A stretch of DNA of 40,873 nucleotides from an uncultured Bacilli bacterium (GTDB taxonomy: Bacteria > Bacillota_I > Bacilli_A > RF39 > UBA660): NCBI GenBank assembly GCA_947632405.1, contig CANRPE010000008.1, positions 1 through 40,873 on the forward strand, written 5' to 3'. Position 1 is the stretch's first letter. Every line of letters begins with the position of its first letter. The notes under the pieces are model-generated. The model was not told the origin of the DNA, made no database searches, and was given only the letters and a program-made list of their open reading frames with translations. The translations under genes were made by a program, and so were the position numbers. Below are positions 23,381-32,545 of the stretch, piece after piece.

Positions 23381-24595
23381 TTATCTACTTTCCCATTTTA
23401 ATATTGGATTACCTCCATTTTTATTATTATCAACTATAAATGCGTTATCTTTATTTATTATATCTAATACTTTTGGCATTGACCCTTCATCTAATGAAGA
23501 TGCTCCAAGATTATCTGATAATTCTGGAAAATTACTATTACTAGAAAGGTATATTCCATATAAAGCTTTTCCCTTTAAATAATGGTTATCTTCTAATGTT
23601 TGATTAGCATTAGTATATATATCCGAAACTATGCCACCTTTACTAATTCCAGAGTTATAAGAGCTTTTTATAGAACCATTAGTATATAATTGACCTACTA
23701 TTCCTCCAGATCTTTCAGACAAATTAGCAGTTAAATCGCCTAAATTATACGTATTAGTAACTTTACCAGTTAAACTTCCTACTATTCCACCTACATCACG
23801 ACCACCAGTAATTTGACCAACATTATAACAGTTTTTTATAGTTCCACCTAAACCATATCCAACAATACCACCAATAAATTGTTGTTTATTATTATCGACT
23901 GTACCAACATTATAACAATTAGATATTGTAGAATTAGATAACATTCCTATCAGACCTCCTGTATTTTTTTGTCCTTTTACTTTTCCTTTATTATAACAAT
24001 TATCAATTGTTGAATTAACTAGATTTCCAACTAACATGGCAGTATTTGAAAAATTTGAAATTATTGATGCAGAATTTATAGAATATGAATCTTCTATTCC
24101 TAAATTTTTAATAGTACCATTTGCTACATGTCCAAATAATCCAACATAACCTTCTGTTTTTCTTTTACTATATAAATTTCTTATTATGTGACCCATGGCA
24201 TCAAATGTTCCACTAAATGGATGTTCATCCGTTCCAATTGGTTCCCAGTTTGTTGATCCTGGAAGCATATTTCCACTTTCATCAAATTTACCACCTAAGT
24301 CTAAATCATTAATTAAAACATATATTTTTCCTTTTTTACTATCACCACTATTTACTTCTTGTCTTAATGTTTGTAATTCTTCAACTGTTGATATATAGTT
24401 TATATTTTTTATTTCATTTACATTTTTATATACTTCGTCTATGGCATCTTGAACATTATCTGCTACTAACTTGGAGTTTTCATTACTATATCCAACATTT
24501 ATACTTGATATTATAGTTGCGGCATACACTGTTGTTCCTGCTATTAAAAGCCCTATTATTATTCCTACTACTAATTTATAATTCCTCTTTATCAT
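23381..24595 (-). CDS. surface-protein cassette 3 with GLUG-type repeats
   Basis: This 404-residue protein shares the N-terminal anchor and SSINVGYSNENSKL module with its paralogues. The rest is different: repeats of about 25-30 residues with GGIVG or GGLIG and a following S.NCYNxG, typical of GLUG-motif adhesins that form a beta-helix. A domain similar to the start of such adhesins (WEPIGTDEHPFSGTFDAMGH) comes first. It shares promoter and leader with the lectin-like cassettes, so the promoter/anchor unit has been joined to a different ectodomain. Confidence 0.82.
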   Translation of the reverse strand: MIKRNYKLVVGIIIGLLIAGTTVYAATIISSINVGYSNENSKLVADNVQDAIDEVYKNVNEIKNINYISTVEELQTLRQEVNSGDSKKGKIYVLINDLDLGGKFDESGNMLPGSTNWEPIGTDEHPFSGTFDAMGHIIRNLYSKRKTEGYVGLFGHVANGTIKNLGIEDSYSINSASIISNFSNTAMLVGNLVNSTIDNCYNKGKVKGQKNTGGLIGMLSNSTISNCYNVGTVDNNKQQFIGGIVGYGLGGTIKNCYNVGQITGGRDVGGIVGSLTGKVTNTYNLGDLTANLSERSGGIVGQLYTNGSIKSSYNSGISKGGIVSDIYTNANQTLEDNHYLKGKALYGIYLSSNSNFPELSDNLGASSLDEGSMPKVLDIINKDNAFIVDNNKNGGNPILKWESR

Positions 24596-24630
24596 CCTAG
24601 ATCACTCACCTATTTTATTTATCTAAGATT

Positions 24631-24661
24631 ATTATACCCCCCCCCGTTTATGATTTTGCAA
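24631..24661 (-). promoter_or_regulatory. cassette 3 promoter with G9 spacer tract
   Basis: TTGCAA at 24656-24661, TATAAT at 24631-24636, 19-bp spacer with nine G at 24637-24645. Confidence 0.85.
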
Positions 24662-24685
24662 GAAAAAATTACACCGAAGTGTAAT
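24662..24685 (-). terminator. terminator of the ytxG-ytxH-like operon
   Basis: The perfect stem ATTACAC/GTGTAAT (24668-24685) with a CTTCGG-type loop and T run, just after the YtxH-like stop codon. Confidence 0.85.
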
Positions 24686-24688
24686 GTT

Positions 24689-25096
24689 TTAATTAATTTC
24701 AATTGATTCTAATTTTTTTACTACGTCTTTTGTTACTTCTACAGCTTTATCTCTAACTTCTTCTGCAGCATTTTTCAAAATAGGAGTTCCTTTTTTTACT
24801 GCTAAATCAACTAAATCATCAGCTTTCTTTTTTATTTGAGAACATTTTTTCTTAGCAATTTTCAATACTTTTTCTTTATCTAAATCTTCTAATTCACTTT
24901 TGATTTCTGCTACTTTTTTATCAAATTCATCTTTCAATTCTTCTGGATCTATCTCTTTTACTTTATTTAATAAATCCTCCATCTTTAATTTTAAATCTTT
25001 TCTTAATTCTTTTCCTTTTTTAGGTGCAAATAAAAGTCCAAGTCCTGCTCCTACAGCAGCTCCTAATACAAATTTTCCTGTTCCTTTTTTATCCAT
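24689..25096 (-). CDS. YtxH-like protein
   Basis: This 135-residue protein begins with a glycine-rich hydrophobic segment (FVLGAAVGAGLGLLFAPKKGKELR), the hallmark of the YtxH family. A long charged helix follows. The start is at the ATG at 25096 after AGGAGGA and overlaps the stop of the upstream YtxG-like gene by eight bases. In B. subtilis ytxG-ytxH form a stress-induced operon of unknown function, and the same order is kept here. Confidence 0.85.
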   Translation of the reverse strand: MDKKGTGKFVLGAAVGAGLGLLFAPKKGKELRKDLKLKMEDLLNKVKEIDPEELKDEFDKKVAEIKSELEDLDKEKVLKIAKKKCSQIKKKADDLVDLAVKKGTPILKNAAEEVRDKAVEVTKDVVKKLESIEIN

Positions 25097-25379
25097 AAAT
25101 ATCTTCCTCCTCACTTTTTTCTTTTTTAAATATTTTTGATATTATACCTGTAATACCATTTACTATTCTAGTACTAATTAAGTCTATGCCACTAGTTGTC
25201 TTATTAATTACATTGAATAATCCATTTAGTGAATTTACTTTATCTTCTACATTATCCATAATTCTTTCCATTTTATCAAATAATTGTAATAATTTTAGTC
25301 CTACTATAATTAATACTATCATTAATATTATACCAAAAATATATAATAATATTGGTAAAATTGTAGTTAAATCTGCCAT
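25089..25379 (-). CDS. DUF948 (YtxG-like) membrane protein
   Basis: This 96-residue protein has one N-terminal transmembrane helix (residues about 8-30) followed by an amphipathic coiled coil (LFDKMERIMDNVEDKVNSL). This is the layout of DUF948 proteins such as YtxG. It lies in one transcription unit between the acidic protein and the YtxH-like protein. Confidence 0.75.
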   Translation of the reverse strand: MADLTTILPILLYIFGIILMIVLIIVGLKLLQLFDKMERIMDNVEDKVNSLNGLFNVINKTTSGIDLISTRIVNGITGIISKIFKKEKSEEEDIYG

Positions 25380-25393
25380 TTTACATTTCTCCT

Positions 25394-26398
25394 TTACTCT
25401 TTATCATACATTGAATCAATTAAATCAAATAAATTATCATCATCTATATTTTCATCTGTTTCTTGATTTTCTTCTTTGTTTTTTATTTTTTCTTCATATT
25501 CTTCTTTATCAACAACTGGAGTAATTTCTTGATTGTTTATAGTTTCGTCTTTTTCTTTTTCAACAATCTCTTGTTCTTCTTCGTGATATCTTCTTCCAAC
25601 TATTTTTTCTTTAGCTCCATCTTTATAATCTACATTATATTCTAACCCTAAATCATTAAAATATTCTTCTGCATCTCCTACTGTTACTTTTTTAATTTCT
25701 GGTGTATCTGATTCGTTTGTTAAATCTAATAAATCTTGATCCATAAAATTGCTAGTATCAGTAGTTTCTTGACTTTCTTCTTTTATTTCATCTTTTGCAG
25801 TACCATATGCTTTATTTCTAATAGCATCTACATCTAAATTTTCACGTGAATAGCTACTAGTTAGTCTAACTTCCCTTTTTGGAATGATTTCTTCTTTTCT
25901 ATAATTTTTATCAAGTATTCCATAAATTGGAGAAATAATTGGTGATGGCTTAAAATATGTTCTATCTTCTTTTTCATAAGTACCATATTCTGGTTCTGGT
26001 ATTGACATATCATCTATTCCATACAATTTCTTATGTTGATTTTGTTCTTGATGGGAATGATACACTTCTTCTGAATCATTATTATATGATGGTGTTTCTT
26101 CTTCAACTACTTTTTCTGTAGAAGTCATAAATTCATTATCACTTACCATTGGAAATTTATATTCTTTCTTTTCCTCTACTATTTCTTCTGGTTCTTCTCT
26201 ATCTTCATGATTTGTTACTTTTATTTCTTTTCTCTCTGGTAAAACTATTTTTTTAGCTATTGGTTTTTCTTCTTCAGTTTTAATTTCTTTTTTTGCAATT
26301 TTTGATTCTTTTTTAGGTTTATTTTTCTTTGGTTTTTCTTCTACTTCTACATATTCTTCTTCAAAAAGGGCATTTTTTAGTTTCTCTAGTAATTTCAT
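25394..26398 (-). CDS. acidic, largely disordered protein of unknown function
   Basis: This 334-residue protein is very rich in Glu and Lys. Most of it looks disordered, so function cannot be read from a fold. Two islands look ordered: the N-terminal MKLLEKLKNALFEEE and a mid-protein FKPSPIISPIYGILDKNY motif (residues about 148-165) that may be a peptide docking site. There are no membrane segments. It lies 14 bp upstream of the DUF948 gene and probably in one operon with it. A role at the cell envelope or division site is only a guess. Confidence 0.6.
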   Translation of the reverse strand: MKLLEKLKNALFEEEYVEVEEKPKKNKPKKESKIAKKEIKTEEEKPIAKKIVLPERKEIKVTNHEDREEPEEIVEEKKEYKFPMVSDNEFMTSTEKVVEEETPSYNNDSEEVYHSHQEQNQHKKLYGIDDMSIPEPEYGTYEKEDRTYFKPSPIISPIYGILDKNYRKEEIIPKREVRLTSSYSRENLDVDAIRNKAYGTAKDEIKEESQETTDTSNFMDQDLLDLTNESDTPEIKKVTVGDAEEYFNDLGLEYNVDYKDGAKEKIVGRRYHEEEQEIVEKEKDETINNQEITPVVDKEEYEEKIKNKEENQETDENIDDDNLFDLIDSMYDKE

Positions 26399-26408
26399 AA
26401 TTACACCT

Positions 26409-27068
26409 CTATTCTTCTTCTATTTTTAAATTATCCTCATCTGTTGTATCTTCATCGATATTTTCATATTCTTTTACATAATCTAAAAAGTTACTTGTAT
26501 CTTTTTTTGTATCAAAAATATTATAATCTTCTTCTTTGTAACTTAAAATATTTTCTCCAATTATCGTATCCAAAACTTTATCATTATATTTTATAGATGA
26601 TAAGATTGTACATATATCTACTACAGCATCATTAATATTTTCTTTTTTTATAAAAGCTTCTATCTTAGTATAATAATACATAGCTTCTATAAAATAGCCA
26701 TTTTTTTCTTCATTAATTTCAAAATAACCAAATTTTTTCTTATTACTTAATTTTCTAGAATAATAAGCATTTTTATCTTCTTTATAACTTTTTTTAACTT
26801 TATGATAATAACTAACTGCATCTACATATATATAGTAGTAGTTATTATTTTGATCTTTTAAACTAGCATTATAATCATTTTTATTAATAAAATATAATTC
26901 TCTAGGAATATAATAGCTATATCCATCAAAATTAGTATTCTTTAATTTGGTATTTTTCATTAGTACAGAATCAATTACTTCATCTATTGTTTTATTATTT
27001 AAAGATACTACACTACATCCAGTTAAAAATAAAGTAATGATTGAGAGTATTATAAATAATTTTTTCAT
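26409..27068 (-). CDS. putative lipoprotein
   Basis: This 219-residue protein has a signal peptide and lipobox LTGC, so it should be lipid-anchored outside the membrane. The mature part has alternating strands with many Tyr and Lys and an acidic tail (DEDTTDEDNLKIEEE). No family is recognised. It is the likely first gene of the operon running on into the acidic, DUF948 and YtxH-like genes. Confidence 0.75.
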   Translation of the reverse strand: MKKLFIILSIITLFLTGCSVVSLNNKTIDEVIDSVLMKNTKLKNTNFDGYSYYIPRELYFINKNDYNASLKDQNNNYYYIYVDAVSYYHKVKKSYKEDKNAYYSRKLSNKKKFGYFEINEEKNGYFIEAMYYYTKIEAFIKKENINDAVVDICTILSSIKYNDKVLDTIIGENILSYKEEDYNIFDTKKDTSNFLDYVKEYENIDEDTTDEDNLKIEEE

Positions 27069-27137
27069 ATTTCACCTACTCTATACTTCATTATAACAAA
27101 AAAATATTAAAATAAAAATATTTTCCTACATAATTTA

Positions 27138-27782
27138 CTATTTTAGACACTGATTACTTGTTGCTACTAAAGAATATATAGGTTTATTTTCTTTTACAAA
27201 TTTATCTTCATACTCTGTTGTAATTAATTTTTCTTCTAACAACTCTTTATGTAAGTTCAAAGATATGTTTTTTAAATAGTAATTATGATTACTTAGTGTT
27301 TCAATAGAATAAGTATATAAATCTTGATTATCTGTTCTTAAATAGATTTCTTTAGTTTCTTTAAAGATTTTATCATACTTATCTAAAAATATATTACTAG
27401 TCAATCTCCTAAAATGATGTCGTTTTTTTGGCCAAGGATCAGAAAAATTTAAATAAATTCGATCGATTTCTTTAGAAAAAACTTCATCTATTATTAAAGC
27501 ATTCATTCTAATAATAATTAAATTTGGAATTTTTTCATCTATTTTTTTTATACATTTAGCTAAAATACTATCTTGTCTTTCAATACCAATAAAATTAATA
27601 TTAGGATACATTTTAGCATTCTCAATAATAAATTTTCCTTTACCCATGCCTATTTCTATATAAATTGGATTATGATTATTAAAAATAGTATGCCATTTAC
27701 CTATATAATCTTTAGGATTTTTAATTAAATATTTTGATTGATTTAAAATTTCTTCTTTGTTCTTTACATTTCTAATTCTCAT
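27138..27782 (-). CDS. trmB: tRNA (guanine-N7)-methyltransferase
   Basis: The product is about 214 residues from the ATG at 27782, after TAGGTGGA. The in-frame TTG at 27800 would include that site. It methylates G46 of tRNA using S-adenosylmethionine. Motifs are the SAM loop EIGMGKGKF, FIGIERQ, and the family signature NFSDPWPKKRHH followed by RRLT. Length is typical. Confidence 0.96.
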   Translation of the reverse strand: MRIRNVKNKEEILNQSKYLIKNPKDYIGKWHTIFNNHNPIYIEIGMGKGKFIIENAKMYPNINFIGIERQDSILAKCIKKIDEKIPNLIIIRMNALIIDEVFSKEIDRIYLNFSDPWPKKRHHFRRLTSNIFLDKYDKIFKETKEIYLRTDNQDLYTYSIETLSNHNYYLKNISLNLHKELLEEKLITTEYEDKFVKENKPIYSLVATSNQCLK

Positions 27783-27953
27783 AGTATTTCCACCTAGCAA
27801 TATTCTAGCACAATTTTACTATATTTGCATATAATAAAAAGAATAAAGAAGATATAAATAATGTTGTATTTTATATAATTATTTAAACATACTTATAACA
27901 ATTATGAAAACAAATTTACAGTATAAAATATTATATAATAAAAAAATTTAATA

Positions 27954-27994
27954 GAAAGGATTAATCAATTATAGAATTATCTCTAAAATTGATT
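27954..27994 (+). promoter_or_regulatory. hairpin between ribosome-binding site and start codon
   Basis: GAAAGGA (27954-27960) is followed by an inverted repeat AATCAATT/AATTGATT (27963-27970, 27987-27994). The ATG at 28005 has no closer ribosome-binding site. Folding would bring the two within about 12 bases. Confidence 0.4.
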
Positions 27995-28004
27995 ATATGA
28001 GTTT

Positions 28005-28226
28005 ATGAATAATATGTCATATCCATTTATGCCAGACATGAACATGATGAATCTACCATATCAATACAATAAAATTGCAGAATTAGAGCAAAGAATAAAT
28101 AAAATAGAAAGAGAAGTCCATAGATTAGAAAGAAAAATGACTAATATTGAAAATAAAAATCCTAGGCCTTTAGTTTCTACTCCAAATAATGATTCAAATG
28201 ATAATTCTAGCATGTATATGGTTTAG
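28005..28226 (+). CDS. small Met-rich coiled-coil protein
   Basis: This 73-residue protein has a methionine/proline-rich N-terminus (PFMPDMNMMNLPYQY), a coiled coil (KIAELEQRINKIEREVHRLE, continuing to residue 50) and a polar tail. Short Met/Pro/Tyr-rich proteins of this kind are common among spore-surface proteins of Firmicutes, but I do not recognise this one. It is a single-gene unit with its own strong terminator. Confidence 0.6.
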   Translation: MNNMSYPFMPDMNMMNLPYQYNKIAELEQRINKIEREVHRLERKMTNIENKNPRPLVSTPNNDSNDNSSMYMV

Positions 28227-28250
28227 AACACAAATGTGTTCTTTTTTTTT
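28226..28250 (+). terminator. terminator of the small coiled-coil gene
   Basis: GAACACA/TGTGTTC stem followed by nine T. Confidence 0.9.
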
Positions 28251-28303
28251 AATTTGAAAACTTTTGTGTTATAATAAAAATATAGTAGAAAGTTGGGATA
28301 ATC

Positions 28304-29608
28304 GTGGAACTAGTTGAATTAGAAAAAGAACCATATGAAGAATTTTTAAAACATAACAAAAAATCTCATTTTTTGCAATCTTATTACTGGGGTGAATTTG
28401 CTAAAGAAAATAAAAATCTTACACCCTATTACATGGGACTTTTAAATGATCAAAAAAAGATTTTAGGAACATGTTTATTACTTCAAAAAAAACTTCCCTT
28501 TAATTATTCTTATTTCTATTGTCCTAGAGGATTTGTTCTAGACTATACTGATTATAGTATATTAAATGAAATGACTAAAAAAGTAATAGAATTTATTAAA
28601 AAAAAGAAGGCTATTTTCTTAAAAATAGACCCTGATATTATTAAAAAAGCTTATAATTATCAAAATGAAGAAGTAATTCTTCCATATAATTCTACAAAAA
28701 TTTTTAATGATTTAATAAAGTGTGGATATCATCATCTAGGTTTTACTAAAAATTTTGATACTATGCAACCAAGATATACTTTTAGAATAGATATGAATCA
28801 AAGTTTAGATGAAATTTATGATCATTTTTCTAAAACAACTAAACAAAGAATTCAAAAAGCAATTAAACTAGGAACAGAAGTTAGTATAGGTAGTTCTAAA
28901 GATATGGACACTTTCTATACATTAATGATGTTAACAGAAAATAGAAAAGATTTTGTATCTTATTCTAAAGATTACTATCTAAATCAATATAAAATTCTTT
29001 CTAAAAATAACATGGCAAAATTATTTTTAGGTAAAATTAATACAAAGATAGTTATTAGTAATTTAGAAAAAGAAAAAGTAGAAATTAAAAATAAACTAGA
29101 CTCTATAAATCAAAATTCTTCTAGTAAAAGTTCAAAAAGTAAAAGAAAAGAATTGACGGCTAGTTATGAAAAATTAGATAATGAAATTAAAAAATATCAA
29201 GAAGCTGCTAAAAAATATGGTGATATTATTACGTTAAATGCTCATATGCTTATTACATATAATGATAAAGCTTGGGTTTTATATGCAGGTAATCATAATA
29301 TTTTAACAGAAAGTTATGCTAATTATCATACCTATTATGAACATATAAAATATGCTTATAATAATGGAATTAAAGTATATGATCAATTTGGTACAATTGG
29401 TGATTTAAGAAAAGATAATCCTCGTTTAGGACTTCATGAATTTAAGAAAAAATTTGGTGGAGATTATGTAGAATTTTTAGGTGAATTTGACTATGTAACT
29501 AAACATTTTATGTATTTCATATTCACAAAATTAGTACCATTTTATAGAAATATAGTTAAAAAAAGAAGTAAGAAGGAGATTAGTAATGAGGTTAAGAGAT
29601 ATCAATAA
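28304..29608 (+). CDS. FemAB-like peptidoglycan interpeptide ligase
   Basis: This 434-residue protein resembles FemX/MurM aminoacyltransferases, which add amino acids from aminoacyl-tRNA to the lipid II stem peptide. It has two GNAT-like halves, the opening F.QSYYWGEFAK, a helical coiled-coil insertion typical of the family (residues about 255-300) and the ending YDQFGTIGD..KDNPRLGLHEFKKKFGG. The start is a GTG at 28304. It is coupled to a second family member downstream. Confidence 0.9.
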   Translation: MELVELEKEPYEEFLKHNKKSHFLQSYYWGEFAKENKNLTPYYMGLLNDQKKILGTCLLLQKKLPFNYSYFYCPRGFVLDYTDYSILNEMTKKVIEFIKKKKAIFLKIDPDIIKKAYNYQNEEVILPYNSTKIFNDLIKCGYHHLGFTKNFDTMQPRYTFRIDMNQSLDEIYDHFSKTTKQRIQKAIKLGTEVSIGSSKDMDTFYTLMMLTENRKDFVSYSKDYYLNQYKILSKNNMAKLFLGKINTKIVISNLEKEKVEIKNKLDSINQNSSSKSSKSKRKELTASYEKLDNEIKKYQEAAKKYGDIITLNAHMLITYNDKAWVLYAGNHNILTESYANYHTYYEHIKYAYNNGIKVYDQFGTIGDLRKDNPRLGLHEFKKKFGGDYVEFLGEFDYVTKHFMYFIFTKLVPFYRNIVKKRSKKEISNEVKRYQ

Positions 29609-30782
29609 AAAAGAATTTGAAGATTTTTGTAAAGAAAGTAAACAAGATAATTTTTTCCAAACAAAGTATTATGCAGAGATTATGAGGAAAGAAGGATATC
29701 ATACCTATTTTGTTGGATTGGAGCAAGATGGAAATATCCGTGCTGCAGCAATGTTATTATCAAAAAATATTTCTTTATTTAAAAAAAGAATATTTTATGC
29801 TCCTCGTGGTGTCATGATTGATTATAAAAATTATGAATTATTAAAATTTTTCACTGATTCTATTGAAAAATATGTCAAAGAAAAACATGGTATATATATT
29901 AAAATAAATCCATATTTAATATTACATGATCGTGAATTTGATGGAAAGTTAATTAATGGTGGATTAGATAATACAAAATCTAGAGAAAATTTAATTAAAT
30001 TAGGTTGGTTAAAAAAAGATGATGCCAATGATGATTATGAAAATATTGATGATATAGAACCTAGTTTATTATATGAACTAGAATTAAGAGGAAAAAATGA
30101 ACAAGAATTATTTTCTAATTTTTCTAGTAGACTTCAAGAAATTATAAAAAAGAATGAAATTATTGGTATAACTACTAGAAAATTATCTAAAAATGAATTT
30201 CAAAAATTCTTAGAAATATTAGCTAATAGTTCAAATACTACTAACTTTTTAAATATTAATTATAAAAATTATAAAGATATATTAAATATCTTAGAGCAAC
30301 ATAATATGTTAGATATGACTATTGCTAATTTAAATCTTGATAAATATAAAGAAGCTACACTAAAAAGTAAAAATAATATTAAAAATGATGCACAGTTAGA
30401 AGAAAAAATTAATAAACAACTAGACTCTATTGAAAAACTTCAATATAAATATGGTCATAATATCTTGTTAGGAGGAATAATGGCAGTTTCTTATCATAAT
30501 GAATATCTTGTCCTAGCTAGTGGTGATATTGATCAATTTCATAATTTCCATGTTTTAAATACATTACATTGGGAAGCTATAAAAAATGCAAAAAAATTAG
30601 GAAATGAAAAATATAATTTTTATGGTATAGGTAATACATTGGAAGATAATCCAAAACTTTCAGAATATCAAAATTATCATGGGAAAGTAGTTCAACTAAT
30701 AGGTGAATACGATTATATTATCCATGAATTTGCATATAAAAAACAATTAAAAAAAGAAAAAGATAAAAATAGATATAAATAA
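29586..30782 (+). CDS. second FemAB-like peptidoglycan interpeptide ligase
   Basis: This 398-residue paralogue overlaps the preceding gene by 23 bp and has an AAGGAG ribosome-binding site. It has the same layout: an NFFQTKYYAEIM opening, a coiled-coil insertion at residues about 255-290 and an NFYGIGN..EDNPKLSEYQNYHGK ending. Two tandem ligases suggest sequential addition of at least two residues to the cross-bridge. The terminal KKF.G motif of the first protein is replaced by YHGK here, a possible specificity difference. Confidence 0.88.
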   Translation: MRLRDINKKEFEDFCKESKQDNFFQTKYYAEIMRKEGYHTYFVGLEQDGNIRAAAMLLSKNISLFKKRIFYAPRGVMIDYKNYELLKFFTDSIEKYVKEKHGIYIKINPYLILHDREFDGKLINGGLDNTKSRENLIKLGWLKKDDANDDYENIDDIEPSLLYELELRGKNEQELFSNFSSRLQEIIKKNEIIGITTRKLSKNEFQKFLEILANSSNTTNFLNINYKNYKDILNILEQHNMLDMTIANLNLDKYKEATLKSKNNIKNDAQLEEKINKQLDSIEKLQYKYGHNILLGGIMAVSYHNEYLVLASGDIDQFHNFHVLNTLHWEAIKNAKKLGNEKYNFYGIGNTLEDNPKLSEYQNYHGKVVQLIGEYDYIIHEFAYKKQLKKEKDKNRYK

Positions 30783-30785
30783 AAA

Positions 30786-30818
30786 TAAAGAGAACTTCAT
30801 ATTTTGAAGTTCTTATTT
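30786..30818. terminator. bidirectional terminator between femAB-like gene and murJ
   Basis: AGAACTTCA/TTGAAGTTCT stem (30791-30812) between convergent genes, with A-rich and T-rich flanks. Confidence 0.75.
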
Positions 30819-32471
30819 CTTTAAATGTAATTTTTTTAATATTTTATCACCGTATACTTCTTCGATTGATTTTGTTTTATACATATATATAAAATAAATT
30901 ATCATACCAATAATTGTATAAATCATAATAATAAAGATATTTAAAAATCTAGAAGTAACTGATATTGGAACAACTAATTTTACAAGCATTAATCCAATTA
31001 CCATGATTACAGTTCCACATAAAGTATTAATTCCTTGTTTAACTGTTTTTTCATAATTAACTCCACACTTTCGATTAAGCGCTACTAAGCAAATAATAAA
31101 TGACAGCGTATAACCTAAAATTGAAGCTAAAATTGAACCATAATATCCAGGTAAACCTAAATGATATAATTGTCTAATAAGACTAACATTTACTAGTGAT
31201 TTTAATAATAAACCTGAAAATAAACTAATAAATACTACTTTATAATATTTTAATACTTGTGTAATTGTAATAGCTGTTGTGAATAAAGCTGTAATAAAAG
31301 CAACAAATATATAAAATGATAAAATAATTGGCCCATATTTACTAGCACCATAGAAAACTGTATATACAGGTTTAGCTAAAAAACTAAGTCCTACAGTCAT
31401 TGGTAAAATTAAAAAGATAAGCATTTGAAAACTTTGATTAATCTTTTTATGAATATCTTTGATATTGCCAACTACTGCTGCTGAAGTTAAATTTGGAGTT
31501 AAACTAACAATCATTCCTGTTGAAATAGAAATAATAATCATATTAAACTTAGCAGCCCAAGTAGATAATATACTCATAATACTTTCTGCTGTTTCAGTAC
31601 CATAAATTGGTCCTAAAGTTTTTACAACAGTAACTGTATCAACCATACTATATAATGATTTAAATATATCAATCATAATTAGTGGAAAAGCATATATCAT
31701 TATTTTTCTTAATATTTCTTTATTTGTAATTTTTGGTTCCTTTACATTTAATTCTTTCTCAGCAAATTTTCTTTTGTTCTTGTAACGTTTTTCAATTAAA
31801 TAAAAATAAGAAGCTAATGAACCAACTGTTGCTCCAAAAACAGCAACTCCAACAGCAGTAGTTAAAGATAAATGAAATATTTTTAAAGTTAAAAAACTAC
31901 CAATAACAATAACTAATACTCTAATAATTTGTTCTAAAACTTGAGAAATAGCTGTTGGTGTAATAAATTTATGTCCTTCGAAATAACCACGATAAATACT
32001 TAATACTGGAACTATTATGATAGCAGTTGAAATTACTCTTATAACAAAAGTAACATCTTCAATAGTATTACCACCTTTTAAATCACCTAAAATAGCATTA
32101 GCTAATTGTGGTGCAAAAATAAATAATATAATAAAACATAATATTCCTAAAGTAATAGCTATTTGTTTTCCTATTTTAAAAGCTCGTTGCTTAGCATCAT
32201 AATATCCTAAAGTCTGATATTCACTAATAATTTTACTAATTGCCAATGGAATACCTGCTGATGATATTGCCATAAAAACTAAATAAATAGAATAAGCATA
32301 TCCATATAAAGCTCCACCTTTTTCACCAATAATATCATAAAAAGGAATAACATATAAAATTCCCAATACTTTTGTAATAACAATACCAAGTGTTGCAATA
32401 AAAGCACCTTGAACAAAATTATTTTTTTTCATTATTTCATTATTTCTTCTATTGGAACGTGTTTTTTTCAT
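30813..32471 (-). CDS. murJ: MurJ/SpoVB-type lipid II flippase
   Basis: This 552-residue polytopic membrane protein has about 14 hydrophobic helices and belongs to the MOP exporter superfamily. The opening (FVQGAFIATLGIVITKVLG..YVIPFYDIIG) and the SIYRGYFEGH segment in loop 4 match the YtgP/MurJ and SpoVB group, which flips lipid-linked peptidoglycan precursors. TAGGAGAA precedes the start. The convergent FemAB-like ligases act on the same lipid II, so the neighbourhood is a wall-synthesis one. A SpoVB-like sporulation role cannot be excluded. Confidence 0.85.
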   Translation of the reverse strand: MKKTRSNRRNNEIMKKNNFVQGAFIATLGIVITKVLGILYVIPFYDIIGEKGGALYGYAYSIYLVFMAISSAGIPLAISKIISEYQTLGYYDAKQRAFKIGKQIAITLGILCFIILFIFAPQLANAILGDLKGGNTIEDVTFVIRVISTAIIIVPVLSIYRGYFEGHKFITPTAISQVLEQIIRVLVIVIGSFLTLKIFHLSLTTAVGVAVFGATVGSLASYFYLIEKRYKNKRKFAEKELNVKEPKITNKEILRKIMIYAFPLIMIDIFKSLYSMVDTVTVVKTLGPIYGTETAESIMSILSTWAAKFNMIIISISTGMIVSLTPNLTSAAVVGNIKDIHKKINQSFQMLIFLILPMTVGLSFLAKPVYTVFYGASKYGPIILSFYIFVAFITALFTTAITITQVLKYYKVVFISLFSGLLLKSLVNVSLIRQLYHLGLPGYYGSILASILGYTLSFIICLVALNRKCGVNYEKTVKQGINTLCGTVIMVIGLMLVKLVVPISVTSRFLNIFIIMIYTIIGMIIYFIYMYKTKSIEEVYGDKILKKLHLKK

Positions 32472-32545
32472 AAATAATTCTCCTATTAATACATTATTAT
32501 TATCGTAACATAAATAAGAAATTTATTCAATTATAAGAAAAAAAT

